Positions 12,601 through 25,570 of a DNA stretch of 64,000 bases are shown here, in pieces (positions within the stretch are counted from its first letter, which is position 1; every line of letters begins with the position of its first letter). Below the pieces are notes generated by a model. That model was not told the origin of the DNA, searched no databases, and saw only the letters and a program-made list of their open reading frames with translations. The DNA is taken from assembly GCA_032158125.1 (NCBI GenBank), contig JASKOT010000005.1, positions 744,001-808,000 of the forward strand, in the 5' to 3' direction. Both the position numbers and the translations under genes were made by a program. Origin of the DNA: Papiliotrema nemorosa. Its lineage: Eukaryota; Basidiomycota; Tremellomycetes; Tremellales; Rhynchogastremaceae.

Positions 12601-12934
12601 TCCTTTCCGGCGCTCGACCCAGAGTCCTCCGATTCAGGACGATGAGCCTCGGAGACGTTCACAAATGAGCATATCGAAATGGTTTGGCGGGGTGGACGAT
12701 TCTTCTTCAGATGAGGAGGATGATGAAGGCTCAGCCAATGGTCGAGGTGGTGACGAGACACCCAGGTTCGAGGCGGCAGGTTTGGTCGATGAGAGTGCTT
12801 TGGTCGATGAACCTGATTCTGCACCGGAAGGTGAGCTCGACGATAGTGAAGAGGAAGATCAAGGTGTGATACCCATCCCGGGCGGAGAGAGAGTAGATCA
12901 GGCGACTATCGACGCCGGTGCCGCTGCAACGTGA
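9613..12934 (+). CDS. Patatin-domain triacylglycerol lipase (Tgl3/4/5-SDP1 type)
   Basis: Sixteen exons can be joined in phase from the ATG at 9613 to the stop at 12932. The N-terminal region has a hydrophobic hairpin (GFIFTIIYFEFGLYVVI), as in fungal Tgl lipases that sit on lipid droplets. The patatin domain follows: oxyanion-type GGASFGYYHFGV, the nucleophile elbow GTSAGG, and KDGSLREDIP supplying the catalytic Asp of the Ser-Asp dyad. After it comes a long region ending in a Ser/Asp/Glu-rich tail (DSSSDEEDDEGS) that is probably disordered and phosphorylated. Relatives release fatty acids from storage triacylglycerol, and some also act on sterol esters or lysophospholipids. Which Tgl orthologue this is cannot be said. 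Confidence 0.88.
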
Positions 12935-13222
12935 GCGGATCTCTGCTCGTCAAACATTCGCCAGTGTATGCGCTAGATAGCTTTTGTAATATCGACGAAT
13001 CTGTAATGACATGCATTTATGAGACGAGCTAGGGAGCGTAGAAAGGCCTGGTCTGGTTTGTCCCACGGATGAGGGGTATAAAAAGTCTAATGTACAGGGT
13101 GTGCGAATGGGAACGGGAAGCGGGATGATCACTCGTGCCGCACCGAGAGAGACTGTCCTTCTGCTATCTATACTGCACAACACTTGCGGGTGCTCGTCGT
13201 TCGCCTCTGCTAATCCATCCGT

Positions 13223-14311
13223 CTAATGCTTGGGCTGAGATTGTTCTCTCTCGATAGCTTCCAACCTAGCGATTTGCCTACCAAGTCAGTCAATGTCTCA
13301 CACTCGATTTAGCCGACTGACTCGTCGCGTTTCGCTGTCCGCCATCTACTCAATTTGGCCTCTTCATTCACCCTAAACCCGAAAATCTTTGGTTCATGCC
13401 TCTCCGCCTTGAGAGCCGCTGGCACAGTCGTCACGCTGGCTATACTTCCCGAACCGTGTACACCATGCGTTCCATGACCGACACCACTAGCACTCCCAGA
13501 TACGCCCAGCGCCCTTTCGGCGGGTAAACCTCCGCTGCCCACTGGTGGCCCTTTGGTCGGGATGAGTTGAGGATGTACCATAAGGAGAAGATGGGGGAAT
13601 GTCGTGCCGAAATACGCACCGTCAATCGATCCATGTCGATTGGATTTGGGAGAGTAGATGTCTTCACATTTCGGACAATATAGTTTGACGGCTTTTTGGT
13701 AAGGAATATCTGAGAGACCGACGGGGAGGAGAGGTTGGGCATAGCAGTAGACACGGGGACATCGACCGAAATCGGCTTTACGGTATTTGTCGACCTGATA
13801 AGTGAGCCGATGCGATGTCGCATGGAGTGATTAGGAGCATAAAGCTCAGGTAGACTGCTTACCATTTTGCTGAGACCTCGTGATGTGACAATATATCGGG
13901 CATGTATCAAGCCATAGAGAAATCGAGCAGAGTTCTCCACCATTTCCCGCACATCATCGTCCAAATCCTCGTCGTCTACTTTCTCAGTCTCCCTCGATCT
14001 CTTCAGCAAGTCTGCTCACCTAAGGAGTCCGTGATGAGATCCAGAGCTCTGTTGTACTCTTGCACCACATCGCTATTCAGTCCAGTCAGGTTGAACCTGT
14101 CCAGAATGTAATCCTCGTCCACCTCTGCGAAATATTCCTTCAGCCGTCAGCCTCGCCTTTCAACATGGTCGCGGAAAAACGCACATTCCCCTTGGTCGAT
14201 AAGAACCACGAGATCCATCTTAAAGTATCAGCTGAGAGCACATCATGATAGACTCCTGGCAACTGACGAGTTTGAGTAATCGCTCTCCGAACCCGTAGAG
14301 AGGTCCTCCAT
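13223..14311 (-). CDS. CKB1: Casein kinase 2 regulatory subunit beta
   Basis: Six exons (14311..14268, 14218..14185, 14137..14020, 13978..13863, 13794..13322, 13277..13223) give 279 residues. Family landmarks: WISWF near residue 16, [18 protein letters not shown], an acidic loop, [14 protein letters not shown], then the zinc ribbon CPRVYC...LPVGLSDIP...[11 protein letters not shown], and [14 protein letters not shown] in the dimer and catalytic-subunit contact region. The four ribbon cysteines are present. CK2 beta dimerises and tethers two catalytic subunits. The C-terminus carries a Gly/Ser-rich linker and a basic helix not found in animals. The 41-nt intron at 14019..13979 is essential; without it the frame appears broken. 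Which of the fungal Ckb1/Ckb2 it represents is not resolved. Confidence 0.93.
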
Positions 14312-14598
14312 CGTTCACAGTGGGATGTCTCTGCGTTGTCGTCTTAGTTTCGCGTCTCTCTCCTCCAGTAGTGTAACGACGCCTTTTCTGTCAACTTTCG
14401 CGGTCTCTGTCGCGCTTTCGCAGTGCTTGAGATGCCAAGAATGAAGGAATAGCAAGGAGGATTGAGACTGAAACGTGAACAACAAGTAGGTTAAGCTTGG
14501 AATGAGCGGAATCAAATTCCTACACCCACCCCGGCGGTGGAGGACATCCAGCCGGTCAAAGGGATACATGACGTTGAGAACACCCACCCCACCTCACT

Positions 14599-17059
14599 AT
14601 GGCAGCTGTAGCAGGCCCTTCACGACTACCAGCACGGCCGGGTACGGCATCAAACCCTCCTGCGCCGTCTACCTCGGGCGATTCGGAGTCTACCTTGCCT
14701 AAAAACACAGAGAAGGGTCTTGATGTTGGTATACTCAAGGAGCTCGCTCGGACGGCCCTCGTGGAATCGCTCAACGAGGTCAGCTTCCTGGCACGATCAT
14801 CGAATTCAAAGCTGATTGATAGATACAAGGCGCCAAGACGCTGGTTCTCGATCCTTTGGTCTCCGGTCCACTCAACCTCATCACCGAGATTGCGCTTCTC
14901 AAGGTGAGCTACGCCATCCGCGTAAGGTTGTTTGGTAGCTCATCCTAGCATCAAGGAGTAGATAAGCTCTTCTGGCTGGAGAAAGCACCTCTCAATGTGA
15001 CCACCCGAAATGTAGTCTGGCTTTGTCGGCCCAAAATGGAGTCTATGCGGATCATCGCTGGTCAGTTATGCAATCAGCCCGAGAGCGCAACAACCTGACG
15101 AGGTAGAGCAAATACGGCAACAACAAGCGTCGCCTTCTTCAAGTGGCCCGCTTGTGTACACGATCCTCCTTGTACCAAGGGTGACTGAGCTATGTCGGAA
15201 AGTCTTAGAAGACGAGGGCGTAGCGGGAGACGTTACACTTTCCGAGGTGAGCCTGCCTGCTCTCGTTCGTCAATATGATGGGGCTGATGTATGCAGTTTA
15301 AAATGGAGTTTATACCACTCGAAGATGATTTACTCTCTATGGAGATGGAAGATGCGGCCAGGGACATCTACCTGGTGAGTGAGACATTCCATGGAGAGGC
15401 ATGGAGCTGATCTAAAAGAATGGGGATGATACCCCTCTATATTACTCTTCTTTGGCATTGATGACCTTTCAAAGGGCTTTCGGGCTATTCCCACGGATCT
15501 TGGGCAAAGGCGACGCGGCGAAGGTCAGCTGTCGTAGTCTTTTTTGAGCTCAGCTGACATGTAGCGTTTAGCAGCTCTGTTACAGCGGCATCGAGCATCG
15601 GGAGAGAGCCAATATGCAGACTTAGCAGTATCAGATACTGTTGATGGCCTAATAATCGTCGACCGGAGCGTAGACTGGGTCACGCCAATGTGCACTCAGC
15701 TTACCTATGAGGGGATGATTGACGAGTTCATGGGGATCAGGAACGGTCTGTCATTCTTATATGTGATTTCTGTAGCTAATTGGACAGGTCATGTGGATGT
15801 CGACGCATCATTGATCGACCCGAATGTTCAACCTGCCAACTCCCCAAGCGCAGCACCTTTGTCAGCGCCCAAAAGGCGTAAACACCATTTGTCCGCCTCG
15901 AAAGATGGCTTGTTCGCCGAAATACGGGATCTGAACTTTGCGGTAGTGGGTTCGAGGTTATCCAAGGTTGCTCGACGTTTAGAGGGGGATTATGGAGGTG
16001 CGAAGAATCTGAAAAGTGTCTCACAGATGAAGGATTTTGTTGGGAAGCTAGGTGGAATGCAGTCTGAGCAGAAAGACCTTCGTCTGCGTGAGTCACTGCA
16101 TCGTATGCCCAACTGAGCCGCAGATACCGGCTTGACTGAGGCTTTGATGCCGCTAACGCGGACGGAGATTTTCAACAAGACCCTCGAGGCTCAACAAAAC
16201 CTCGTCGCTGGCTACGACCTCACCGCTCAATTAGCCTTGATCGAAGACTTGTTATTCCAAGAGGCACCGTGGCAGACTGTCTTGCGTGCACTCGTCCTTG
16301 CCAGCCTTACCAACGGTGGTATCAAGCCGAAAGTGTTCGAATCGTTCAAACGAGACTTTCTCCAGACGTACGGTTACCACCACCTCCCGCTTTTTATCGC
16401 ATTGGAGGATTTGGGTCTTTTGGTCAAATCACCGCCTTCGGTCCCGCTACCTTTCCCAAACCTTCGTAAAGGTCTGAGACTCGTCGTCGACGATGTGGAT
16501 GATGCCGCACCGAACGATATCAGTTATGTATATTCGGGCTATGCGCCATTATCGATCCGACTTGTACAGTGTATAACGCAAAAGAACGCAGTAATGTCAG
16601 GTCCGGCAGCGGTCGATCAGGGATCGGGGACAAGCGCTGGTAGTGAGGCAAGGATGAAAGAATTGCCTAAAGCGCACCCCATCGTAGGCTGGCGAGGATT
16701 CGAAGATGTACTCGGGGCTATACCAGGTGCGACGGTGGATGTGCGTCAAAAGGACGAGTTCAAGCGTGAAAAGAGTCAGCTAGCTCGAACGGTAGAAACG
16801 CGAACGAAGCTGATGAACAGGTGAAGGGATCTCTACAACTGTTGTCTTCTTCTTGGGCGGATGCACCTTTACCGAGATCGCCGCTCTGAGGTGGATGGCG
16901 AATCAGACCAAGGGCAGGAAGTTTGTCATTGCTACGACAGGGATCATCACTGGTTCATCGGTCAGTCTTAGTGGCTTTATCACAGTGCTCCAGCTAATGT
17001 TTCAGCTCATTGAAAGTTTCGGAGACAGGCCGCCTGTCGCGTTGAAACCGGCAACATAG
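14599..17059 (+). CDS. VPS33: Sec1/Munc18-family protein Vps33 (HOPS/CORVET)
   Basis: Multi-exon gene from the ATG at 14599 to the stop at 17057. Diagnostic Sec1-family segments in order: LVLDPLVSGPLNLITEIALLK, HQGVDKLFWLEK, RNVVWLCRPKMESMRIIA, YTILLVPRVTELCRKVLEDE, LIIVDRSVDWVTPMCTQLTYEG (the central signature), and near the end VFFLGGCTFTEIAALRWMANQ followed by FVIATTGIITGSSLIESF. The final block is characteristic of Vps33 rather than Sly1, Vps45 or Sec1. Vps33 is the SNARE-binding subunit of the HOPS and CORVET tethers that drive endosome and vacuole fusion. It starts 287 bp from CK2 beta in head-to-head orientation. Confidence 0.9.
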
Positions 17060-17133
17060 ATTATACCAAAGTATCGTTGTAATGCATGGTTGTACCACCT
17101 CAGATCGATCCCGCTCGGATCATGATAATGAGC

Positions 17134-19830
17134 TCATAGACCCCCCTCAGCCAGCACTGCCGTGGAGGTCGCTTGGTGTTCCTCATCAAGCCAGTTCGTA
17201 AATACGCCATTGTAGTCCAAGCGTAGCAACACTGCCTTGTTAGCTCACACTAGTTTGTGGACAGAATGACATACGCTGCTCAACATGCCTACTCATGAGG
17301 TTTTCAACCTCTTGATCCCTCTCACTTTTCTCAATCTCCGCTTTACTCTTCCCGCCTAGGCCTGCCTTCTCACCCGCACCTCTCGGTCCATTGAAGCTGA
17401 CTTGACGCGAGAAGACTCGAGATGACTGGATCATCTGTGTAGTTCGGACAGACTTAGAGAAAGATTCGCTCAGTCCCGTCGAGGTATCTCCCGATTGGAT
17501 CGGATTCTGACTCTCCACCAAAGCCCGGACGAAATCTGATAGATGCTCGTGCAGCTCCTACTGGGTCAGCTTGCGAAACTCTGATATGACCATGCTCTCA
17601 ACGTTGCTTACCACCTTGAGATCATCGACCAGCTTCGATCGTTCTTGTACAGAGTCCGGGATTACCGTAGCTTGCTGAGCTCCATCTTCCAGCGATTTTG
17701 GCAAGATGTCGCCGCGCCATTTCTCGATCAGTCCGGCGAACCGGATACACGTATCCAATACGTCCCGAATGACCACTGCAAGGCCTTTGTCCGCCAGCAA
17801 CAGCCCTTGTTTCAAAAAGGCCAAATGCCTCGTGTGCATTTGTCTAGCGTCATCAGCTTCCTCACCTGAGCCAACGTGATACTACAGGACAACGAACCGA
17901 AGGGATAAGAAATCAATATGAGCCGTATGCCTGTTCGGGGTAGGCGGAACCTTCGACCTGACCGTTTCCGCTGCATACGTCGAAGCGGGCGATCCGGCCC
18001 TTGTCCTCTTCTCCCCTCCGTGCTCACTGCGAACGTCCGCAACTTTCATTGACCCACGCAAAGAAGTAGCGGCCGATCCAGATCTCTTCAATCCTCCTTC
18101 TTCTGATCTCACGTCGAGCTGCGATAAGAGGTTTCGATGCTGCACGTCGATAATGTCACACATGAAATGCGACAAGAGTTCTTCCAACCAAAAGGACATC
18201 AGTCTGACTGTAGCCCATACTGTGCGAATGTAATCTCGCTCTTCCGACGTTTCGTACTCTCCCATAACTCTTGAACCCCTTCTTGCAGTCGTCAGACTCG
18301 CCCAGCATTGTCTGATTCTGTAATGTGTCGTTCGGAGCGCAAGGAGGTACGCGTGTATTTCGCAATAAGCCGTTCTAGAAGAAGGGGTGATGAAGAGGTC
18401 CAAAGGCCAGGTGATTGTCGGATGCAGGGTGACAGGCGCACCACATAGTATGTCAGAGAATGAACTCGATGTGCCGCCGGTAGATCGGCGTGTTGGAGCG
18501 GGTACAGCTCGAAGTGGCCCGTTATCAAACTTCAACCGGATCTTGTCTAAGTTTCTGTCGTGTTCTGCCGATGTGCCCACCGATGCACGCAGCCAGGCGA
18601 GTTGCAAGTCGGTGTCTCCAATGACGGACGATGAAGATGTGGGGTTCGAAGTGGTCAATTTTGTTCGACATAGTCTGGTTATCTCCTCAATGACCGACAA
18701 AGTATGATCCGCCCTTCGAGTCAAAAAGTAATTTCCGCTATATTTCAGTATATTCCTCTGAGGGCGTCTCATCATCGAGGCGGTATTTGAGACGGGTATA
18801 TTACTCACAAGACTTCGAGAGACTCGATGATTTGACTTCCGGTCAATACATGTCGCCAGAGCCACTCGCCCACTTCCTCTCTTGTCAACCTGACCACCTC
18901 GTCGAGTCTCTCCCAGCCCATATCCCTCCCGCGGGTCTCTATGGAGCCCTCGAAAGATGCCTGTAGATCCTGCACCATACTCCGCGGCAACTCCTTTCCT
19001 TCCCTTTTGAGAGTAGCCGTGACCCTTCCGACATACATCAAGCTCTCCCTTGTCCGCTGTGACACCGAGAGCGGGACGAGATCTTCGTTGATCTCATACA
19101 TCCTGTGTCGGGGTGAGATAGGATCTGGACCTGTATCCAGGGCAAAAGAAGGGGATATGCGGGAAGACGTTGTAGATGCTTGACCAAACAAGACAAACAC
19201 TGTTAAATGTCGTATAAAGAGCCGTTCGAGCACAATCGACAATCCTTCATACATCGCCCGCAAGTCCGGATTACCAGTCTGCGTCCTACTTTGAACTAGG
19301 TGGATGAGAGCACCGGGAGTGGGAACGTCTTTCTTGATAGTGTCGACCAGGTCAAAGAGGGAATGCAGCAGTGCTACCCAGCCTGAGAAGGCAGCGACAA
19401 GGATCGACAGCGGGACGTAGCCTTTAGAATCCTGTACTACCCCTTCGTCCATTTTCAATATCCTCATTTCGAGCCGCACAATCTCCTCCTCGTACGCCTT
19501 GAGATGGTCCAGAATGGCTGAAGCGAGTGTCGCAGTGTAGACGCATTGCTGGGTGCCTTGCAAGTCCGCGTCGAGTTCTTTTTGTTTACCTTTCCGCGTA
19601 GACGCAAGGATCCCATTTCGAGTGGACTCGAGTTGTTGAGTGGCCCATGTTCGGATGGTAGAGTATTGGTATGCGATATCGGCGAGTGTATTGAGAGAGC
19701 ATATCTCGCCGGGATGAAGGTATCTTTCGAGTTTGGGTGATAGGCGTAGAGTTGAGGGGGATTCCGCGGGATGAGGGATGAAAAACGACGAGGGGTGGCC
19801 CGCGAGGACGAGCAGGATTTCGGCCAGCAT
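17134..19830 (-). CDS. Gamma-tubulin complex component, GCP4-like (Spc97/Spc98 family)
   Basis: The start is the ATG at 19830 (MLAEILLVLAGHPSSFF), matching the GCP4 N-terminus, which lacks the extra N-terminal region of GCP2/3. Then: LHPGEICSLNTLADIA, a GRIP1 region ending in WLWRHVLTGSQI, FGNYFLTRRADHTLSVIEE, and the GRIP2 gamma-tubulin-binding half with WPLDLFITPSSRTAYCEIHAYLLALR, RQCWASL and HLAFLKQGLLL. The last two introns were placed by phase: a 42-nt GTAGTA intron before LQMHTRHLAFLK, and a 43-nt GTATGT intron (17274..17232) joining to a final exon reading LLLRLDYNGVFTNWLDEE, ending at 17134. GCP4 is a wall subunit of the gamma-tubulin ring complex, absent from budding yeast but present in many other fungi. 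Confidence 0.83.
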
Positions 19831-20021
19831 ACTAGCAGACGCCAAAATAGCCCGAGAAGATTGACAGGTCCTGGTGTTGTCGACGATTGGCAACAGTGGA
19901 AGGGAATGTTACTCGTATAATGGAAGAACAGAGAGAGGCAAGTTTCATGTTTGACTTTCGACGCGTCGCGCTGGCCGTTTCAGATCATCGTCTCTCTCGA
20001 AGCAGGGAGTGAATGCATGAT

Positions 20022-22799
20022 CTACAGATACGCCTCGGCATTGCCTTCGTCTTCATCTTCATCTTCATTCCGGTTCCTTGCAGGCTCCAGCTTTTCTTCC
20101 ATCGGCGCCTCGTCCTCGCTCAAATTGCTCAGACCGATCCGGTATCCTTTCGGTGTATCCAGATTCGACGTGGTCTTCCTCCTCGCACTTCGATCCCTTT
20201 TCAATTGGATGCTCAACCCTTCGACCTTGCTCGTGAGACGCTTGATTTCCTCTCCTCGTTGTTTCAGTGCGTATTGTAAGGGCTGAATCTGCTCTCTTTC
20301 CGTTGTATGCTCTGATCCGCTGCTCGAGGTTGGCGCTGGAACGCTCTGGCCTGCTTTGGGTTGGGCGAGAGCTCGAAGCTGTTCACGAGCCTTTTCGTTA
20401 GCTTCCCTCTTGCCTTCAAGGTGTCCACTCACCACTTGGGCACGCTGTGCTAAACCCGCCTGTATTGACGAACCCATCACGGTCAACTTCAACTTGTCCA
20501 ACTCGTCAAACCACCTCTTCTCCGCCTCGCCGATTTCTGGCCCATATTCTGCCGAAATGGCTGCGACCACACGCTCAAGCCTCTCCGCAAGATCAGTTTG
20601 TCTGTCCAACATTCTGGCTAGCCTTGCTGGTGCTTTGACGTCTTGAAGGCCGTCTACACCATCTCGGCATTGCTTGACCAGCCGGATCTGTCGGCTGAAT
20701 TCCTTGGCGCACAGATCGAGATGATTTTCGATCGCTTTGCTAGCTTGTCGGATGGCGTGAATACGAGTTTGGATCTTGTTAACGATATCGCCTACTTGTC
20801 GCAACAAATCACCTGAAAGCGCGTTCACAGGAGCGGTAGAAGCTTTGCGAGCGAGCGCTGCGTAGTTGGTTTCCCCTGCATGAACACTGTCGACCAGCTG
20901 TTGATGTTTGAGCGGCTTGGCGGACAAGAGGGACGACGGATCGACAATGGTAGCGGTAGAGTCATCTGAAACTCCGGGCCTGTCTCCAGATGCTCCTTGA
21001 GTGACGCGGAAATCGAGCTCAACAGCGACGAGCTGGTAGGTCGAAGCAAGGGCGATCAACCCATATCCAAACGTGATGTTGCAGAGGATGAAAGACCCGA
21101 CTATGGATGTTGCGCTTCGAGTCAGCACTCAACTCGAACTCACGACTTACCTCGATGTTGATACAATTCTAGTGACATCGCTTGTCGGTAGTTCCCCCTC
21201 GTCGTCCAGTGCCAGTATCCATGGCTGGACCGAGATGGCGTCCACTCCAAAGGCATGTTGCACATACACCGTGTCTTTGTGCATTGGATCGACAACAAGG
21301 ACAGGTGCATTGGCGGCGATAGCCTCGGCATTGTCCGAGGCAAGGGGGAGCAAGACAGACTCGATGACGGTCAGAGATACTTCTGGTGCGGCTTTTTCCT
21401 TGTTATCAGCGATAACCCCTTGAAGCTAACTCACCCTCGAGTTGACCCATCGCGGCTGAGGAGGGTCGACGATCAAGCACAAGTCGACCTTTCCTCCTGA
21501 CCATGCGATGGCGACCACTGTCTCTCCCTGTTCTCCAGCTTCCGAGATGAGAATATCGCTTGCAACATCCTCGTCCAGCTCCGCCTCGCCTACTTCTTGA
21601 GGTGGGGGATCGTATCGCATGGGCCCTTGTCGCTGTAAAGGCGGCTTGTCCCCAGGAGCAGGTCCGCCCGAAGGGGTTAGATGGGGCGGGTGGATCCTGA
21701 CCATACCCTGCTCGACTTCCACGCTCCGCGCAGCTCTACTAGGACTCTGTGATGCCGTCGTAAGAGTCGTTCCGCCTTCTCTTTTGCGTTCCTCTTCCCC
21801 TCGAACGATATTCCACACCGAGTCCACCCATCTTTTCTGTTCTCCCCCCGACCTATCCGCATGGACTCGTAGGCATTGTAACCAGGTCACCGGGACGACA
21901 GAGTGTAGGGGTAGAATGGGTCCCATGACGTATATGTCACCGTTTGCACACATCACATGGACCATGGCAGCAGACCAGTCTGTCGGAGAAGTCGACGTAA
22001 GAGCAGGAGAAAAGGAGAAGGAAGTAGCGTAGAAAGCGGAGGGGTCCATTGCGGCGGCTCGAGACGATATCGTTTCTGGTAAGAAGAAGAATGTCTGAGT
22101 CGGGTCATCGGGGTTGAGAACATCGTATTCCCTGATGATGAGCGAGCTCGCCAAAGATCCGCGGATAGGATAGCTCACCTCAACTTGCCGTCTGATGTGA
22201 GGATCCAGAGTGAATTGCCCGCTTGGCCCCATGGATGCCAAAGCACCTTGCTGATAGTAACAGTCGAGGACGCGGTGAATTGAAAGTCATCGACGGGAAA
22301 CGCCCTGATTGTTAGAATCATGACTCGCACGGCAAGACGCTTGGTTTCTCACTTTACGGGTAGGCTGCCTTTGGATGAGCCGAGTGAACCGTTTGAGGGT
22401 AAAACGACCACGGCGACTTGATTTCGTCCAACGACGGCCAACAGCTTTCCAGTCGTGTTGACGACCAAGCTTTGCACTTCGAAGTCGAGTTGAGGAGAGA
22501 TCAACGTCTAGCTGTGAGCTTTATCACCGCCCTTCAGCTCGACATACCCGATAAGTTCCTATGGAGCCATCTATCACCTGCCATTCATCCCCTGTCAGAC
22601 TAGCCACCCGGATATCGGACCCATGAGCGACGATGATATCCTTGTCCCTCGTGACCATCTTCTGCTTTTTGACAGGCGCCGACAAGCCATACGGTCCTTC
22701 TACAACCTCCCACTTGTCTTCATCCGCCGATGTGTTTGGAGAAGGCACGAAGATGGAGTGCGCATGCCACGATGAGAAGGACGGCGGAAAGGGAGTCAT
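20022..22799 (-). CDS. NUP82: Nucleoporin Nup82/Nup88
   Basis: The start is taken at the ATG at 22799 because the same frame has a stop just upstream. The N-terminal half (about 500 residues over several exons) is a beta-propeller: WHAHSIFVPSP, DIIVAHGSDIRVASL, MVHVMCANGDIYVMGPILPL, ETVVAIAWSGGKVDLCLIV, each with the spacing of propeller blades. The C-terminal exon (21128..20022) encodes a long coiled coil and an acidic tail, NRNEDEDEDEGNAEAYL. This architecture is that of Nup82/Nup88, which sits on the cytoplasmic face of the nuclear pore with Nup159 and Nsp1 and helps mRNA export. Sequence identity in the family is low, so the call rests on architecture plus blade motifs. Confidence 0.78.
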
Positions 22800-23491
22800 G
22801 ACGGGCAGCAGCAAGGACTGGTGGTCCTCTAAATGCCTGGACCTGGACCCGTGAATGGACGTGAAGACGAATGATTATAGGTGTGATGCACTGGAAAGCG
22901 ATTGTTGGGCGGCAAAATCAATCTCTGCGCGCATGATACATTGGCATGCCTATTCAGACCTCTCGGATTGACTTAGACTTGCGACAGCGGTGCTCTTCTG
23001 GCGTGCATGCTCGGACTAATGCCTGGGTGTCTGGTCGTACTACTCGTGCAAAAGGTTGATGCTAACCCGGCACTCGTTACGCTCCTACACCCGTCCTACC
23101 CTCTTGAAGCCTCAATGCCAAATGAATTGCTTCCAGCCAGAATGATCCGTTGCCGGCCTATCTGAGCCTATAAATGAATATAGGCAGAACTGGTTTGATT
23201 ACCGAGTGAACAGCTCAAGCGTAATCTCGTGAGAGAAGAGTGAGGCTCGAACACTGGGGCTAGAGGAAACTGCATGTGTATAATTGGAGCGCTGACGAGT
23301 GGAATTCCGTTATGGTAAATCAACATCTTCCCAAAAGCCATCACAGCGTGGAAGCAGGCGGAATTCTGCAACAATAATATACCTCAACCATTTCACCCGG
23401 AATGCATAAATTGTGCACACTCGTCCATGCATTCAAGGGGAAACTGTCACATCATGGATACATACGAAAGCCATGCTACTAATCTGACCAT
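22800..23491. other. Intergenic region, no supported gene
   Basis: About 690 bases between the Nup82 start and the aldehyde dehydrogenase stop. Only short open frames are visible, none with recognisable motifs. It should include the Nup82 promoter and the dehydrogenase 3' end. Confidence 0.5.
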
Positions 23492-25226
23492 CTATTGAGC
23501 GAGTTTCAAGCATACACCCTTGGCCCGAGTCAATTGGTCGAATCCAAGCGTGGACAGACTGATACCTCGTCCAGTGTCCTTCTGGCCAGTCCACGGCAAT
23601 GCGGGCTCGACCGCATCTGCCCTGTTCAGATACACTATTCCGCACTCGAGCTCCTCGACAAAGTGATCAAAGGCCGCAAGGGATTCTGGATTGGTAGGTG
23701 AAGTCCAGACTGATGCAGTCTGCACAATGAGCTTCCAAATTACCACAGCAATCTCGACGGCTCACTAGACCGTAAGGCGAATCATTCATGAGGTTTAGAG
23801 CTTCTTCATCCGACTCGACCTTCATGATCCCTGCGACCGGTCCGAAAGTCTCCTCCATCATCACCTCCATCGCTGAAGGTGAGCACACACAACGTGGGTA
23901 AATGTGGACTAGCTCACTGTGATCCACGTTGACCAACACCTGCGGTCCGACCAGTGTTGTGCCCTCCTTTGCGCCCTCAAATGCAGATTCGCCCAGGATC
24001 AACTCTGCGCCGGCATCGACTGCATCCTTGACCTGCTTTCTGATTCGAGCAGCACTTGCAAGACTGACCACGGGTCCAAGGGTCGTTTCGGGTTTGGTAG
24101 GGTCTCCCAATTTGTATGCTTTGGCAACTTCAACAAACTTGGCGACGAATTTGTCGTAGATGGAAGAGTGCACATAGATACGCTCGACGGAGCAGCCTGA
24201 CTCGTTAGTCCTGGAATACTGTCGTACACGGTAACTCACAAGATTGACCCGAATTGAACATCGCCCCTGATCCGTCAGACCAACGAGTCGAAGAGAAGGA
24301 GAATGCTCACCATCAACCAAATTCTCCGCTGTCCAGTCTACATCTGCGTCCTCACGCACGTAGGCAGGATCTTTACCGCCCAACTCCAATGCAACACCCT
24401 TGAAACCTTTGCCCTTGGCTGCAGCTTCCGAAATTGCCCTTCCTCCAGCAACACTTCCGGTGAAAGCGACAAAATCGATCCTTGGATCCGGAACAAACTT
24501 GCCAATCGTAGTCTCTTGACTCAGATGCAGGACCTGCAGAACATTGTTCGGCAGACCAGCAGCTGTCCATGCGGAAAGGATACGTTCGGCGGGGACTGGG
24601 GTTTGTGGAGCGGGTTTGAGCAAGACGGCGTTTCCAGACAGGATGGCTGGAAGTACAGAGTTGACGGTCGTCAAGTGAGGAAAGTTCCATGGCGTGATGA
24701 TTCTGTCTGATTAGGAGTGCCATGTGGGTAGAGGGTAATAGGACTCACCCGACGACCCCAAGAGGTTGCTTGACGATCATCATCTTCATTGATGCGCTAG
24801 ACACTTCGTCCTGCGGGATCGGCTTCAAGCAATCTTTAGCAATCTTGATCAAATGTCGAGCACGGTACAGGGTCCCAGCGATCTCTCCTTTCGAGCTTGA
24901 GATGGGTCTGATGTATCAGCAAGCGTCAACCATTGTTTCAGCAGACTCACCGTCCCATCTGAAGAGTGATATCTTCCGCCATGAGGTCAGTCTGCTTCTC
25001 AAATTCGATCTGACTGTCAATTTCGGACTGTTCAAAGCGTTCCAATACTTACGAGCCACTTCTCGGCGATGGCTATCCTATCTTCTACCGATACCTTTCG
25101 CCACGACTTTCCAGCTTTGACCGCTTCACCGATGACATTGTCCAGCTCGGTATCTGACAAGAGGGGTCGCGTGAGAATCGGTTTCTGGGTGTAAGGGGAG
25201 ATGGTAGTTTGGATTCCAGCTGCCAT
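23492..25226 (-). CDS. NAD(P)-dependent aldehyde dehydrogenase
   Basis: Minus-strand gene with several introns, ATG at 25226 (MAAGIQTTISPYTQKPI) and stop at 23492. Ordered ALDH landmarks: ITPWNFPHLTTVNSVLPAIL, GNAVLLKPAPQTP, VAFTGSVAGG (nucleotide-binding turn), GVALELGGKDPAYV with the general-base Glu, FNSGQSCCSVERIYV with the catalytic Cys, and EETFGPVAGIMKV. The family oxidises aldehydes to acids in the cytosol or mitochondria; no clear targeting sequence is visible here. C-terminal GRGISLSTLGFDQLTRAKG replaces the usual PFGG motif variant, as in several fungal subfamilies. The natural substrate cannot be named from sequence alone. Confidence 0.88.
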
Positions 25227-25570
25227 GATGAGTGAGTCAAAGCGAGTCGAATCGCGATGGAATGTGAGAAGAAGAACAGTTGAACGGGTAAGAGTGAGTG
25301 AGGGTTGAGGATAATCTCTCGCTTTATCTCATCGAAGTCGGGACTCGCCCGACCGGCTCCAACCGACACCCAGAGAGACACGTGGGAGTCGGGATCGAGC
25401 GGGGTCATCCGGATCCGGCTTTTCTATTCTTAACAACTATTTTTCTGGTAGACATTTATCCAAAAATTGACTGTAGGAGCTGAATTGTCGATTTCTTGCA
25501 ACGAGCACCAGACATAGGTCGACCACAACCCGCTCATTCGCATCTCGACAGAGAATCAACCGCAACCAAC
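25227..25570. promoter_or_regulatory. Shared divergent promoter region of ALDH and NHP2
   Basis: 344 bases between two outward-facing start codons, with no gene. Contains an AT-rich stretch around 25420-25475, on the NHP2 side. Promoter role is inferred from layout. Confidence 0.4.

Noticed and set aside
13074..13090. TATAAAAA as a TATA box
   Set aside because: It lies between two convergent 3' ends, so there is no gene for it to serve.
13979..14019. Apparent frameshift in the CK2 beta gene between ITDSL and the acidic loop
   Set aside because: A 41-nt GTGAGC...AAAG intron restores the frame and gives the expected family spacing before YGLIHARY.
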